From positions 8,067,320-8,131,319 of the forward strand of contig JAGTTD010000007.1 in the NCBI GenBank assembly GCA_018398585.1: a stretch of 64,000 nt of DNA, in the 5' to 3' direction. Source of the DNA: Simmondsia chinensis. Its lineage: Eukaryota > Streptophyta > Magnoliopsida > Caryophyllales > Simmondsiaceae. Below, one piece after another: positions 1 to 10,519 of the stretch. Position 1 is the stretch's first letter. Each line of letters begins with the position of its first letter. Position numbers and translations under genes: made by a program. Below the pieces are notes generated by a model. It made no database searches. It was given only the letters and a program-made list of their open reading frames with translations, and was not told the DNA's origin.

Positions 1-239
1 ACTTAACATCAAATAGGAAGCTTAATATAGATTAGTTAATTTTATTATTTATCTCTTTTAATTTTAGTCTTTTATTTTGGATAAATTAGCTCATCTATTT
101 AAAGAAAAAGAAGACTAGGCTTTATTATTCAATTTGTTTAGATTTTATCTCTTATTTAAGTGTTTCTCTCTATTCTTGAATTCAAAATAAGGCCGTTGAA
201 CCTTTCATTCCTAAATTTTCGTATTTTCTTGCTGCATTA
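1..239 (+). repeat. 5' LTR of G1 (3' part only)
   Basis: AT-rich LTR sequence that repeats at about 1976-2246, sharing runs such as CTTAATATA and TTAGTTNATTTTATTATTTATCTC. It ends in GCTGCATTA directly before the primer site at about 242-254. Confidence 0.75.
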
Positions 240-263
240 GTTGGTATTAGAGTCCAAAATATT

Positions 264-780
264 TTCAGAGATGGCCCACCGGCGATAGAGGTATGCCTTC
301 ATTGGAGAATGAAACCAGCAACTTTCGAACGACAGAAGATTCAAGGAGATAGAAGAGAGATTTTGGTGAATCGAGCTATGTTTGGTGCAATTGGGTGCTA
401 ATCCCAACCAAACATCCATGGCTCCATCACAACAACCATTGGAGGTGGGAGGAGAGGAGGAAACAGAGGAGGACCACCTATTAATGGTCATGTGGGTTTG
501 CTTGACACCTGAAGAAGCAAAAGAAGATGATTGGCTTCAAAATAACATCTTCCAGACGACACGTACGATTGGCGGGAGGGTATGTCGCCTAGTCATTGAA
601 TTCAGAAGTTGTGAAAACGTCATCTCCGAGGAAGCAGTTGGGAAGCCAGAGTCAAAGAATGGAGGAGCATCCGCTCCCCTTACAAGTTGTCCTGGCTAAA
701 GAAAGAAAACTAGGCAACCGTATCAAAATATTGTTTGGCTAAATTTTCAATTGGAGCAAAATACAGGGGTGGGGTATAGT
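264..780 (+). pseudogene. gag-protease remnant of G1
   Basis: The reading frame at 382-699 matches the retropepsin-like region of plant Ty3/gypsy polyproteins: an acidic gag tail, then NIFQTTRTIGG and a CENVISEEAV motif. The catalytic aspartate motif that normally precedes CENVIS (D-S/T-G) reads E-F-R here, so the protease active site is lost. Downstream, 730-800 still resembles the segment after the protease (FSIGAKY-like, then VMWLP), but in broken frames. Upstream, 264-380 resembles the gag start of the sister elements. This is a relic with no likely function. Confidence 0.7.
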
Positions 781-1119
781 GTGATGTGGTTACCATGAAT
801 GCATGCCAATAGTTTCTTAGACGACCATGGCAATTCGACAAAGGCGCCACCCATAATGGAAGGCGGAATACCTACAGCTCAGGTTTGAACGCACAAGGAT
901 AGTCTTGTTGTCCAAGATGGTGAAGCACCACGTTCGGGGATAGCCAACGAATTGGATTTCCAGACCAACGCCATGATTACAGAGTAGAGTCTACAATGAT
1001 TAACAAAGAGTGCTAGGAGAAACAAGGAAGTGTACCAGAAGAGGTGGAAAATTTGTTAAAGGAAGTTTGCCCATAAGGGTTGCTGAGTTCTCTACTGCCA
1101 TCAAGAGGTATTCAACACT

Positions 1120-1432
1120 GGGTTGATCGGATGCCAGGGGTTGTCTTACCGAAAGGCACTATTACCGAGTGAACCTTACAAAGCGTGAAGATCTTAGGCA
1201 CCAAGTTGGGAAGCTACTCGCTAGGGTTTTTATTCAAGAGAGTCTGAAGAGCGGATCAGCTATCTTGATGCCAACAACGGATGGGACATGGCAGATACGC
1301 CTTTATAGTAGGACCATTAGTAAGATCACGGTATGGTATCGATTACCCATTCTGAGATTGGATAACTTTCTATGCCAATTGCAGAATTCAACAGTGTCTA
1401 ACGAGTTGGGTCTGAAGGACAGATACTACTAG
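1120..1432 (+). pseudogene. Ty3/gypsy reverse transcriptase fragment of G1
   Basis: The frame 1169-1432 aligns by eye with the start of the gypsy RT palm: LRHQVGKLLARVFIQESL, then a TDGTWQIR segment, ITVWYRLPILRLDN and finally a NELGLKDRYY block that matches the usual L-D-L-K-S-G-Y. The catalytic YVDD block and everything after it are absent. A deletion joins this region to the 3' end of the element. Confidence 0.7.
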
Positions 1433-1639
1433 AGCCTCATTTCGCCAAAAGGTGAGTGGAAGGCTGATTTCGGAAGCCGAGAAAAGTTATATGAGGATGG
1501 TCAAACGAAAGTAACAAGTAAATTAGTGGGGAACCTTCTCTGATATCTTGTTACTGAGAACGGCAAGGGATGCGACTAGAATTTGTATCAAGCTTCATCT
1601 ATAATCGCTTAATAAATCGAAACATTGGCGAGAATGATG

Positions 1640-1890
1640 CAACCAGTGACTTGGCAAATTCAAGGACGAACTCTGTCCAAGCGAGGGAGGATGATGCAGC
1701 CCACGTCTGAGCGAGCTTGGCTAGAATGATCTGGGTGAACCGCTGGTGAATTCGAGGATGAGTTCTCCCTAAGGCATGGAGGATATTGCAGCCCACATTT
1801 AGGCGAGCTTGGCGAGAATGATCAGGATGAACCGATTGCGAATTTGAGGATAAATTCTCCCCAAGCTGGGGAGGATAATGCAGCCACACC
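1640..1890 (+). repeat. Triplicated module at the G1 3' junction
   Basis: A block of the form GAGGAYGA-TTCTC-CCAAG-GAGGATNNTGCAGCC occurs three times, with TGCAGCC near 1694, 1786 and 1879. The last copy is the true polypurine/LTR junction. Comparable repeated blocks sit beside the 3' LTRs of the elements at 24472 and 50919. Confidence 0.55.
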
Positions 1891-2246
1891 TTAGTACGAA
1901 TGGCGGGCTAAGCTTGGCGAGTTGAGTGTCTTAGAGGGTTGGAGGCGTGCGCGGCTAGGACTTGATCCGGGAAGAATTTAACATAAAATAGGAGAGCTTA
2001 ATATAAATTAGTTGATTTTATTATTTATCTCTCTTAATGTTAGTGTTTTATTCTAGGTCCTTTATTTAAGGAAAAGGAAAACTTGGGTTTTATTATTAAA
2101 TTTGTTTATGTGTTTCTCTCTATTTTCGGATAGTAAAATTAGGGTTAAACTTTTCTTTTTTGTTTTTAATTGTTTTACCAATAAGAATTCAAAGAAAAGC
2201 TATTAAACCTTCCAATTTTAACTTTGATTGTTTTTGTGCTGCATTA
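1876..2246 (+). repeat. 3' LTR of G1
   Basis: Starts with TAATGCAGCC (TG mutated to TA) after a GGGGAGGA purine stretch and ends GCTGCATTA. Its distal part matches window positions 1-239. Confidence 0.7.
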
Positions 2247-3398
2247 TATCCAAAGGATAGTAAAAATATTCGAAATTAAGTTAAGATTGGGGTTGTCACT
2301 AGTAGACCAACCCGTAAAGCATCGTTACGGAGAGAATCGGTAGCCATACAAATAAAAGTAAATAAAAGTGATAGTGCGACCAATTTGTCCTTTCCTTTTT
2401 CTTTTTTTTTTTTTTTTTTTTGGTTCAAAGGTCCAAATTGTCCTCCATCTTTAATAAAAGGAGAACTTTTATTGGAGCTATTAATTATGGTCGGTAACAG
2501 GGACCCCACTTTTTGAATTAATCTTATCTTTGCATTTAGGGGATGTCCCCACTGTCGGCAACACTAAATTTTTGGTTAATATGCGGATTACATTGTGTTT
2601 GGAATACACTCCGCTTGTATTGTATTGAGTTTGAGGCAATAATATATGCAAAGTCATTATTGGTGAATTAACATGTTCATAAACTGATATATGCAGAAAA
2701 AACGTCATCTATATAAGTAAACGAATAATTCATAGGATACCTATTTATAATTAGGGTTGTGCTAGGGTTTGAAGATTTCTAACTGTTAGATTACTATAGC
2801 CTGATAAATAATGACAAATGATTGATTCTATACTCTAACAAAAGTTAAATTTCAACGGGTCTTTTAGGCCCAAGTCATAAACTTGAAACACATGAGATTC
2901 ACATATAAACCCAAAGGAGGTTTCATTTTAACACCAATTGATGTTAGGTAAAATAACCAGCTAAGCTTATATAATGATCTATTTTCTAACAATTCCGATG
3001 TAAAATTCAACTAGACTCATATATAAAGTCCTGAATATTAACCCTTTTCTTGAAGTAGAGTAAATCAGAAAGGCCCATATGCACCGAGAACAAAGGATAA
3101 ATACAAAGCAAGAAATCAAAAACATATCCCCATTGTTAAGACCACCTACAATAATGGAACTTCAAATCGAAATGGCAAACACCAATAAATGAATCAAGGA
3201 AATATTTGAATATACCGAAATTTACATAGTTTAGTTGAAATCTACGTCCGTGGAAGTGGAGCAATAGAGTTTTACTATATACACACCAGCAAACGTAATG
3301 CTTATAATTAGGCCTCTTACAGATATAACCGTTGGAAACTCAATAGTCATCATCAATCACGTTATTATCTCAAATCCTAATAAATTCAGCTGTCGTAA
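2247..3398. other. AT-rich intergenic stretch
   Basis: No coding frame that resembles a known protein. Contains a T22 run at about 2401-2422. Short frames on the minus strand at 2276-2708 are chance. Confidence 0.5.
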
Positions 3399-3401
3399 TA
3401 A

Positions 3402-3910
3402 GGCTGGTTGCACTCGTGCCTATTTTTGAAGCCCCATTTTTCAAAAATGGGGTTTCATATAAAAATGGGGCTTCTCCTCTCCACTCGTACACTTTTTTTT
3501 TTACCATCATCTTTTAAATTTTTTGATTATTTTAATAGTTAATATCGTGTATAATATTTTAATTATTTTAAGATAAAATATAAAAATACACTAAAATAAA
3601 TATAATATAAAAAATAATTAACTATATTGAAAGAAAAAATTAAAATTACCAAAATTAAGATTTATATTGATAAAAAATAACATAATATGAATAAGTAAAT
3701 TAAAAAAATACTCAAATTTAATATATGAAAATTTTATTAATAATTAAAATATATATTTAAATAAAATTTAATATATTTTATTAATTAAAAGTAATTTAAA
3801 AAATTTAAATTTAATTAAAAATTATAAAAAGTTATAAATGGGGCCCCATTGGAGCCCCACTTTTTGAATTATTTTGGGTGCCCCAAGTTGGGGCACCGTT
3901 GTGGATGACC
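3402..3910. mobile_element. MITE with TAA target duplication (PIF/Harbinger-like)
   Basis: The ends are imperfect inverted repeats: GGCTGGTTGCACTCGTGCC at the left, and the complement of the right end reads GGTCATCCACAACGGTGCC. TAA flanks both sides (3399-3401 and 3911-3913). The subterminal parts hold inverted CCCCATTTTT/AAAAATGGGG blocks. The middle is almost pure A+T and non-coding. A 3-bp TAA/TTA duplication is the hallmark of the PIF/Harbinger superfamily; that assignment is inferred. Confidence 0.65.
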
Positions 3911-3913
3911 TAA

Positions 3914-4377
3914 GACAATCGGTCTCTAGTTGTGAAAATTATTTCCAAACATTTTATGATATTTCAAATATGTGTCATTCATTTTAATTAAAAACTCTCC
4001 TATAATATGAATATATAAATAAGATACAATAATACTTAACAAGATTATAAATAACACACGTACCCGTCTAAAAATGAGGCGAATATATCCAAGAAAAGTG
4101 ACAAACTATCCGTTATCAGTTAATGGATTGTGTTGGGTCCCCCTGACCACTACAGTTGCGCCACGTCTGTGTGTGGGGCCCGCAAGATATACATAGGTCC
4201 CATCCCTATAACAGCATATACTATCCGCATACGCGGGCACCGTTGGATACCGACAATTTTCAACTGTTCACAAGTTGACGTGTCACTTCACTATTCTGCC
4301 TACCAAGGGAGCCTTAGTTATTCGGAAAATACTTCAAAATAATCACGTCTAGTATAAGAGATATCTGTTTTAATTAT
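3914..4377. other. Intergenic stretch
   Basis: No recognisable gene or repeat. The frame at 4130-4342 has no recognised similarity. Confidence 0.4.
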
Positions 4378-4985
4378 TGTGAGAAAAATTTGCAACAAAT
4401 TTAATATATTCTAATACTAATTTATTAGAAAAATTTTAATGCGGAAGTATAAATTCTAATCACTTGATTCGATTTAAATAATATGACTCACACAAACGAA
4501 AAGTAAACAAAATAACTAAAAGAAAGAACAAACAAGAAGAACACAATGATTTATGTGAAAACCCTTCTACAATCGAGAGGGGAGAAAACCAAGGGCGGAG
4601 ATGGAGATTTTTATTGATACTAAACGTAAGAATTACAATCATACTTTCTCTTAACGAGATCTATGGAGAATTATAGATCACTCCCTCTGAACTCTCGTAG
4701 CACTCGAATATCTGAATTGGAGGAATTATGAAATCACCTCTATCTCTTAATGACGGCAGCCTCAATCTTAAATTGGATACCTAAACTAAAATCCTAACAA
4801 GTCTATTTATAACCCTCGTGGAAAAACGATTGATCGGTGAGTCCCCCGATCGATCGGCCCTCTCTCGGCCAAAATAGGTATTTTTCACTTAGATCACCTG
4901 AACGATCAGACATCCCCCGATCGATCGGTGACCCCTCGGCTACCCTTAAGTGCTAAATACATAAATTTGAGGCATAATTCCAACA
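4378..4985 (-). mobile_element. Solo LTR, minus strand
   Basis: On the minus strand the sequence starts TGTTGGAATTATGCCTC and ends CTCACA. The pentamer ATTAT lies directly outside both ends (4373-4377 and 4986-4990), a clean 5-bp target duplication. The interior contains GATTTATGTGAAAACC, a run common in plant copia LTRs, and palindromic CGATCGATCGG blocks. No primer site or interior follows, so LTR-LTR recombination probably removed the rest. Confidence 0.7.
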
Positions 4986-5298
4986 ATTATTATTATACCG
5001 AAACTTATATGAGAGGTTGATTGGATAGCAACGGTGGTCTTCAAGTTCAAGGGCAATTCAAGGGTAAAGGCCCGTGAAGCAAGCGGTTTAGGCCCCCAAA
5101 ATTTTTAGGCTATATAATTTGATATTAACTAGGATTTTGAAGTAAAAACAAATAGCTGATTAGTTCTAATCAGGTAATTCTTTTCCTCCAAAGTAGATTT
5201 GAACATTTTAAAATATTTGAAAATATTTTTAGTTTTTTATTTAGCATTTTAAAATTGAAGTCATTAGATAATTAGAGTTTGAAAGAACATTGTCTTAA

Positions 5299-5765
5299 GG
5301 GTTTTTTTTATTGAAAATTACCTAAATTTTAGATGCAATTTTCAATTACCTGCACTTTTTAATTTTTCAAAAAACTACCTAAACTTTCTAAAATTTTTCA
5401 ACGCTACACCTTAATGTTAATGCCGTTAACATCCATTAGTTTTTGCTAAATGAATTTTGAAGAAAAAGAGAAAATAATATTAAGAAATTTGAATTTATGT
5501 TAAAAATAATTTCAAATATTTATAAAAAGTATTTTAAATTTATTAAAATTTTGTATATATTTTTAAAAATATTTTTTATATTAAAAAAATATTTTTTTTA
5601 ATGTCACGTAAGCAAAAACTAATGAAAGTTAACAGCATTAACATTAAGGTGTGATACTGAAAAATTTTAGAAAGTTTGGTAGTTTTTTAAAAATTGGAAA
5701 ATGTAGAAAGTTTTTTAAATCACGTCTAATATTTAGATGGTTTTTAGTTAAAAAAAAAAAAAACC
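5299..5765. mobile_element. Foldback MITE with arms covering most of its length
   Basis: The first and last ~200 bp are inverted copies: for example ACACCTTAATGTTAATGCC pairs with the complement of GGCATTAACATTAAGGTGT-like sequence near 5632-5655. The ends are GGGTTTTTTTTATTG and its counterpart TTTTTAGTTAAAA-CC. Flanks ATTGTCTTAA and ATTATTTTAA agree at 8 of 10 positions and could be a 9-10-bp target duplication, as Mutator elements make. No coding capacity. Confidence 0.65.
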
Positions 5766-5775
5766 ATTATTTTAA

Positions 5776-6450
5776 TCTTGAATGTTCCTTAAAGCATGAT
5801 AATTTGCTTTAGATTTATTTTCAGAACTAAAAGTTACGAAAGAATGTCAATGTGGTGAAAATTTTTTAATTGGCCGAATTGTACTTGTGGTCCTACAGTA
5901 AAATGAAAGTTAATGTGATGAAAAAAGTTTTAACTGTCGGGTCACCAGTGAGCTTAGTTAGGCTAAAGGGTACTTTGCATTTGGCCATGCAACTAATGCG
6001 ATGAAATGATATTTATAAAAAAAAAAAAAGGTTTTTTTAACATGTATGAGGACTAAGATAATAAAATTATAAGCAAAAGGACTAAATTACACATTGGGAA
6101 CATTACAAGAATATTTTACTTAAATAACTATAATTTAATATACTATATACCATAAAATATACTTAGTTTTGTAAAATAAAATATTGTATATTATTATGTA
6201 TATATCTAGAATTTTAAATCTATTCCTTCAATTGTATAATTTCAAATCAGTTCTTATATGGGTGTTCAAATCCAATTAATTTACAAATGTGTCTTTAATG
6301 TTTTCATTTTATCATTGAAGAGTTAAATACTAAATAAAACTCTTTTTGATATAGTTTAATACCTTTATTTATTTATTTTACCTATTTGGTGCTTAATCCA
6401 CTCGTTCAAATTCTTATATATGTCATTTCATAATTTTTTTTAAATTAATG
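5776..6450. other. AT-rich intergenic stretch
   Basis: No coding frame or repeat boundary recognised. Confidence 0.4.
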
Positions 6451-6491
6451 AGAACCGTTGTGATTGGTAAACATATGACATAGATTTTGCC

Positions 6492-8203
6492 TTAGGTTCC
6501 TTGCTGAGAATAAGCTATTTGATTTGGCGCCGAGAGGACTGAGCTCAGACACCTTCATCCTGACCTGTGACTCTACCGAAGCTATGGAAGACTATCTCGG
6601 GCCACGGATGCATGTGCTCCTTCGCAAATTCAGAAAGGTGAATCGCTACACAGGGCAAATTCTTGGGAACATGAGAAGAAGATTATGGATTGAAATCCAT
6701 GGTTTGCCATTGCAGTGCTGGTCAAAGGAGTGCTTCATTAGCTTTGCTAAGATATGGGGTGGATTTGTTCGAGTTGACTCTAGAACTTCGGCTATGAGAT
6801 GCGTGGATGTAGCGAGGGTTCTTATTGATACTTGCTTCCTCTCTATTATTCAGCAGATGATGCAAGTAAATTTCAGAGGGGGTAGCTGAATGGTATTTGT
6901 GAAAGAGGGGAACTCTGAGCTAATCACAAACTATTCCACAGAAGTCATAGCCCACGCCGAAACTGCTAGACTAAATAGGGTGCTAGCCCTAACACCCCGT
7001 CAAGTCCCTACCGTCAGTGCCAATTTCACCACGGCAACTATTGATCTTGCTATGGATTCACTTCAGGAGATGGTCCCTTTGATACGCCATAGGACTAGAA
7101 ATATGAATGTGCGCATTGGTAGTTTGGATGTAAGGCAACTGACTCTACATGTCAACCATCAGGCTATTGGTAGATGGCCATGGTTTTTTCACTCCCCATA
7201 CTCGTTTTTCTATCAGGCCTAGATGCTAGACCGAGACCAGACAACACCAGTACCACGCCAGGAATCCTGACCATGTGTGAGGCCATAGCTCCTTCTGCCT
7301 TGGATTGAAGATAGTGGGACCGACTCTTACGGGCTACAAGAGCAGATCCCACCCTATGATATTCAAGCACTTGACATTGGTAGTGACATGGAGTCTGTGT
7401 CTTCGAGGCCTGTTTTCCCACTAGGCTTTGAGCCAATGATCGCCTACAGTCAGGATGTGAGTCCAGAACCGTGTATGGATCAGGCACACGATTTTGCAGA
7501 AACCTCCAGGGCAGGGGCAAGGAGGAGAAAAGAGAGACCGGGACGTCAGGAACCCTACGAGGATGCTTCTAAAAGGGAACGTAGGACAATCAAACATTGG
7601 AGAAAGGAACAAGAGAAACAGAATCTACATGAATTCTTTGCTGATATTTCACCTGCTAGCAATGGGAAGAAGACACCTAAGAAATTGACCAAAGCAAAAG
7701 GGAGGAAGAAGAGCCGAAATAAGAACAAGAACAAGAAGAGTTTTACTGATGAGAAACTCCGCAAGGGGAAGAGCACATGGGAGACTGGGAAGAAGCTTGG
7801 GCTGGCTTTCCATGGTGATGAATCTATCATGGTTGAGCGGTTCGCAATGATGTACTCGAGTTCTGTTTCCAGTGGTTGGCCCCCTCAGTTGTGGTGCTAT
7901 TGCTTTGCTCTTTTCTGCTTTCGTCTTCTGGTCTGGCTGCTTCTAAATTATATTTGCATCTTTTTCCCTTTTGTCTTTGTCAGTCTCTCTAGGTTTTTTT
8001 TTCCTGTTGCAGCTGTTTGTAGGTGTTGTCAAGTCCGGTCCTGTTGTCTTTCCCCTGTTGTCCCCTGCTGGTTTTTATCTGTGTTTTGTCTTTTTGTCTC
8101 GATTTGTCCCTTGTCTTCAGCCTTTACTTGGTGGGTCAGGTTCCTTGTTTGGAATGCCGGTGGATGTTTTGTCGTTTCTCGCCACTTATCAAAAAAAAAA
8201 ATT
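6492..8203 (+). mobile_element. ORF1-only LINE, 5' truncated, in the copia 5' LTR
   Basis: TGACATAGATTTTGCC occurs directly before (6476-6491) and after (8204-8219) this segment, while the undisturbed 3' LTR at about 13465 carries the site once. The segment ends in an A11 tract after TTATC. A 16-bp duplication plus a 3' poly(A) is the signature of target-primed LINE insertion. It encodes a DUF4283-like ORF1 region and a lysine-rich tail, then goes straight into a T-rich 3' UTR; no endonuclease or RT frame exists. It matches the distal half of the copy at 16191-19402. Confidence 0.85.
6524..7880 (+). pseudogene. LINE ORF1 remnant (DUF4283-like domain, basic tail)
   Basis: The frame 6524-6889 carries FILTCDSTEAMEDYLGP, then WIEIHGLPLQCW and a FVRVDSRTSAMRC block, typical of plant DUF4283 proteins encoded by L1-type LINEs. 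A stop at 6887-6889 is followed in the same frame by 6890-7222. A second frame (7388-about 7880) carries a VFPLGFEP motif and then a long Lys/Arg-rich stretch (about residues 40-130), plausibly for RNA binding. The N-terminal RRM seen in the sister copy is missing through 5' truncation. Confidence 0.7.
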
Positions 8204-9345
8204 TGACATAGATTTTGCCAAATTAAGTTTTGTAAATTAGGCTTAATATTAGACTTAAAATTGAGTTAAAAATAAGCTCGATAATAAATGGGTAAAACGC
8301 ATCACTTAACATTTGGGATAAAAGTAAAACGTTGTGTTTTACTTATCAGATATTTTGAATTTGGGCATATTGGGGCATTGACCATATTGCCCCTTACTTG
8401 TTGTACTAATTGCTTTTAATGCTGTGTACTAGCTTCCCCAGTGCTGTAATATTGCTGCCAGTATCTGTACTACCCACTACCCGCCTTTGTACTGCTGCAC
8501 GTGAGTTTATAAAGGGTCTGTACAGTTGTATTGCCTTTTCATCCTTATCCCTTTCCTTTCCCCAAGAGACCCGTTGGGGTTTATTCTCTGGAGAGCTTCT
8601 TCGAGAAGCTTCTGGCATGCGATCTCAACCGTTCGTTGTCCCGACATGCATCACCAGATCTGTGGCTCTCGTTGTGCTTTCTGAGAGTGAGTTGTGTCCA
8701 TTAGATTGTCCCTTAATAAACGGCTGTGATGAGGTCTAGGGTTAATTTCCGGATTGTAGCTTGGAGGGCCATAAATGCCGAGATTTAGGGTTGGAGAGGT
8801 ATGGAACTGATCATCCTCCTTCTCTCCTCTCTCACTTTGGCGATTTGTCCCTCTGAGGCTCTCATAGCAACCCTAACTCTAAATACGAACCTCTGAGCCA
8901 AAATAATCGAAGGTTCCAGCCTCGTGAGCCTCAGTTCAAAGTGATTCCGTGGTCATGGTGCTTTGTTCGCGCTGGTGGAGGTCTGTTCGTGGCTGGTGTT
9001 ACTCAGTTCGTGGTCGGTAGGGTCCTATCGTTGCTGGTGTTGCATATTCCAGTACCTTACTGGATGTTTTGAGTCTCATACTTGCAAATCTTTTTGAGAT
9101 TTAAGTTCAAAAGAGGAGGTATACATCTAACCTCACTTGTTCGTTTGTTTTTGTGAATCTAGAGTTGTATTCTAGGTTTGTTGAGTGATTTGTGTTGTAA
9201 TCAGTCTTGGTCTTGTATAAGTTGGTTCTATGGGGGCAAGATCTGAGATCTTGGAGTTATTATCGTTTGTTTACTTAGAGTGACTTGTATAATCGTTTTA
9301 TCTGAAGTTATTTTCTGAAAGTATTGAATAATAACACCTAACAAG

Positions 9346-9358
9346 TGGTATCAAAGCC
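9346..9358 (+). other. Primer-binding site of the copia element
   Basis: TGGTATCAAAGCC begins two bases after the LTR end. It differs slightly from the tRNA-iMet complement TGGTATCAGAGC, the usual minus-strand primer site of plant copia elements. Confidence 0.85.
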
Positions 9359-9382
9359 GATTAAACACGATTTTAAAACAAA

Positions 9383-10519
9383 ATGACTTCATTTAAACAC
9401 GATATAGAGAAATTTACGGGTAGGAACGATTTTGAGTTGAGGCAAGTCAAGGTCCAAGCACTGCTTATGGCCCTTGGCGTAAGTTATGCACTTCTGGAAG
9501 ATAAAGATCAACCAGAAGGACTCAAACGGTCGGACAAGGCCAACATGGATAAGGTAACTCACGGTAATATCTTACTCTATTTAAGTAACTCAGTTCTAAC
9601 TAAAGTGTCTGCTGAAAAAAGTGCTCTAGGTGTCTAGAAAAAATTAAAACAACTGTATGCTACGAAATCCCTATCTAACCGAGTACTATACATGGAAAGA
9701 TTCTACGGCTTTAGAATGGACGAAAACAAAAATATAGAGGATAATTTGGATGAATTTTATAGAGTTTTAGCTGACTTGGACACACTAAAAGTTGAAATAA
9801 CTGATGAGACTCGGGCTATAATACTTTTAGGATCATTTCTTAAGTACCTAAAATCTCTAAAAGAAACCTTAAGATATGGTAGAAAGACCATATCACTTGC
9901 AGAAGTAGAGGATGCCTTAAGATCTAAAGTGGTAGAATTAAAGAAAGAGGGAAAATACTGTACTAGTAACAGTGGCAATCACGGTGAGACCTTAAACGTA
10001 AGAGGAAGAACTAAAACAAAAGATCACTATAAAAGGAGAGGTAAGATTCATTCAAGATCCAGGTCCAGAGGTAGAAAAGACCTATCTAATGTTAAATGCT
10101 ATGAGTGTGGTAAATATGGCCACTATAGAAGCATTTGTCCTGAACAAAATAAGAACCATTCTAGGGCTGATTATACGGCTGAAAATAACAAATATAGAGA
10201 AGTACTGTTTGCTTTCACTGACTTTACTTGTCATGAGTGGGTGCTTGATTCTGGCGGTAGCTTTCGCATGCCATCTGATAAATCCTATTTCATTGATTAT
10301 GTGTCTGTTAATGGAGGAAAGTTTATGCTAGGTAATGACTATGCTTGCAAGGTGGTAGGTGTCGGAACTGTTAGGGTTAGAATGTCAGATGGCACGATCT
10401 TTAACCTAGAGGGTGTTAGACATGTACCAGAACTAAAAAGAAACCTTATCTCTTTCGGACAACTTGATCGTAGTAGACTAACCCTAAAAGCGTGTAGGGG
10501 AGAGATGAAAGTCCTGTGA
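9383..10519 (+). pseudogene. Copia gag and protease, broken by stops
   Basis: The start ATG at 9383 lies 25 bases past the primer site. A TAG at 9635-9637 interrupts a frame that continues unchanged through 9692-10519, so it is a point mutation. Gag has the expected helical core (around MERFYGFRMDE), a basic RGRTKTKDHYKRRG stretch and a CCHC zinc knuckle (CYECGKYGHYRSICP, near 10099-10143). The protease follows with the catalytic motif WVLDSGGS near 10239 and a RHVPELKRNLISFGQLD block. A TGA at 10517-10519 ends this piece, again without a frame change. Confidence 0.88.

Larger units (their letters stand above)
1..2246 (+). mobile_element. Ty3/gypsy element G1, internally deleted, left edge cut by window
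   Basis: Two direct repeats flank a 1.6-kb interior. The left copy ends at a CTGCATTA and is followed by a tRNA-iMet-type primer site (TGGTATTAGAG). The right copy begins at about 1876 (TAATGCAGCC) and ends at 2246 in the same CTGCATTA. The matching starts at about 1 and about 1976, so the left LTR begins outside the window. The interior keeps only gag-protease and reverse transcriptase remnants in sense order; RNase H and integrase are missing. It belongs with the elements at 15312, 24472 and 50919 by primer site, gag start and LTR end. Confidence 0.8.
6456..9343 (+). repeat. 5' LTR of the copia element, split by a LINE
   Basis: The parts 6456-6491 and 8204-9343 together match the 3' LTR at 13442-14602. 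The end is CACCTAACA, followed two bases later by the primer site. Confidence 0.88.

Noticed and set aside
4800..4935. CGATCGATCGG blocks as a possible operator or integration site
   Set aside because: They lie inside a solo LTR and are explained as LTR sequence; only two or three irregular copies.
7388..8206. 272-residue frame with a Cys/Phe-rich, membrane-like C-terminus
   Set aside because: Only the first half is LINE ORF1; the hydrophobic end is a translation of the T-rich 3' UTR.
8410..8739. Frames in the copia 5' LTR (both strands)
   Set aside because: They coincide with the LTR; the equivalent region of the 3' LTR has different frames.
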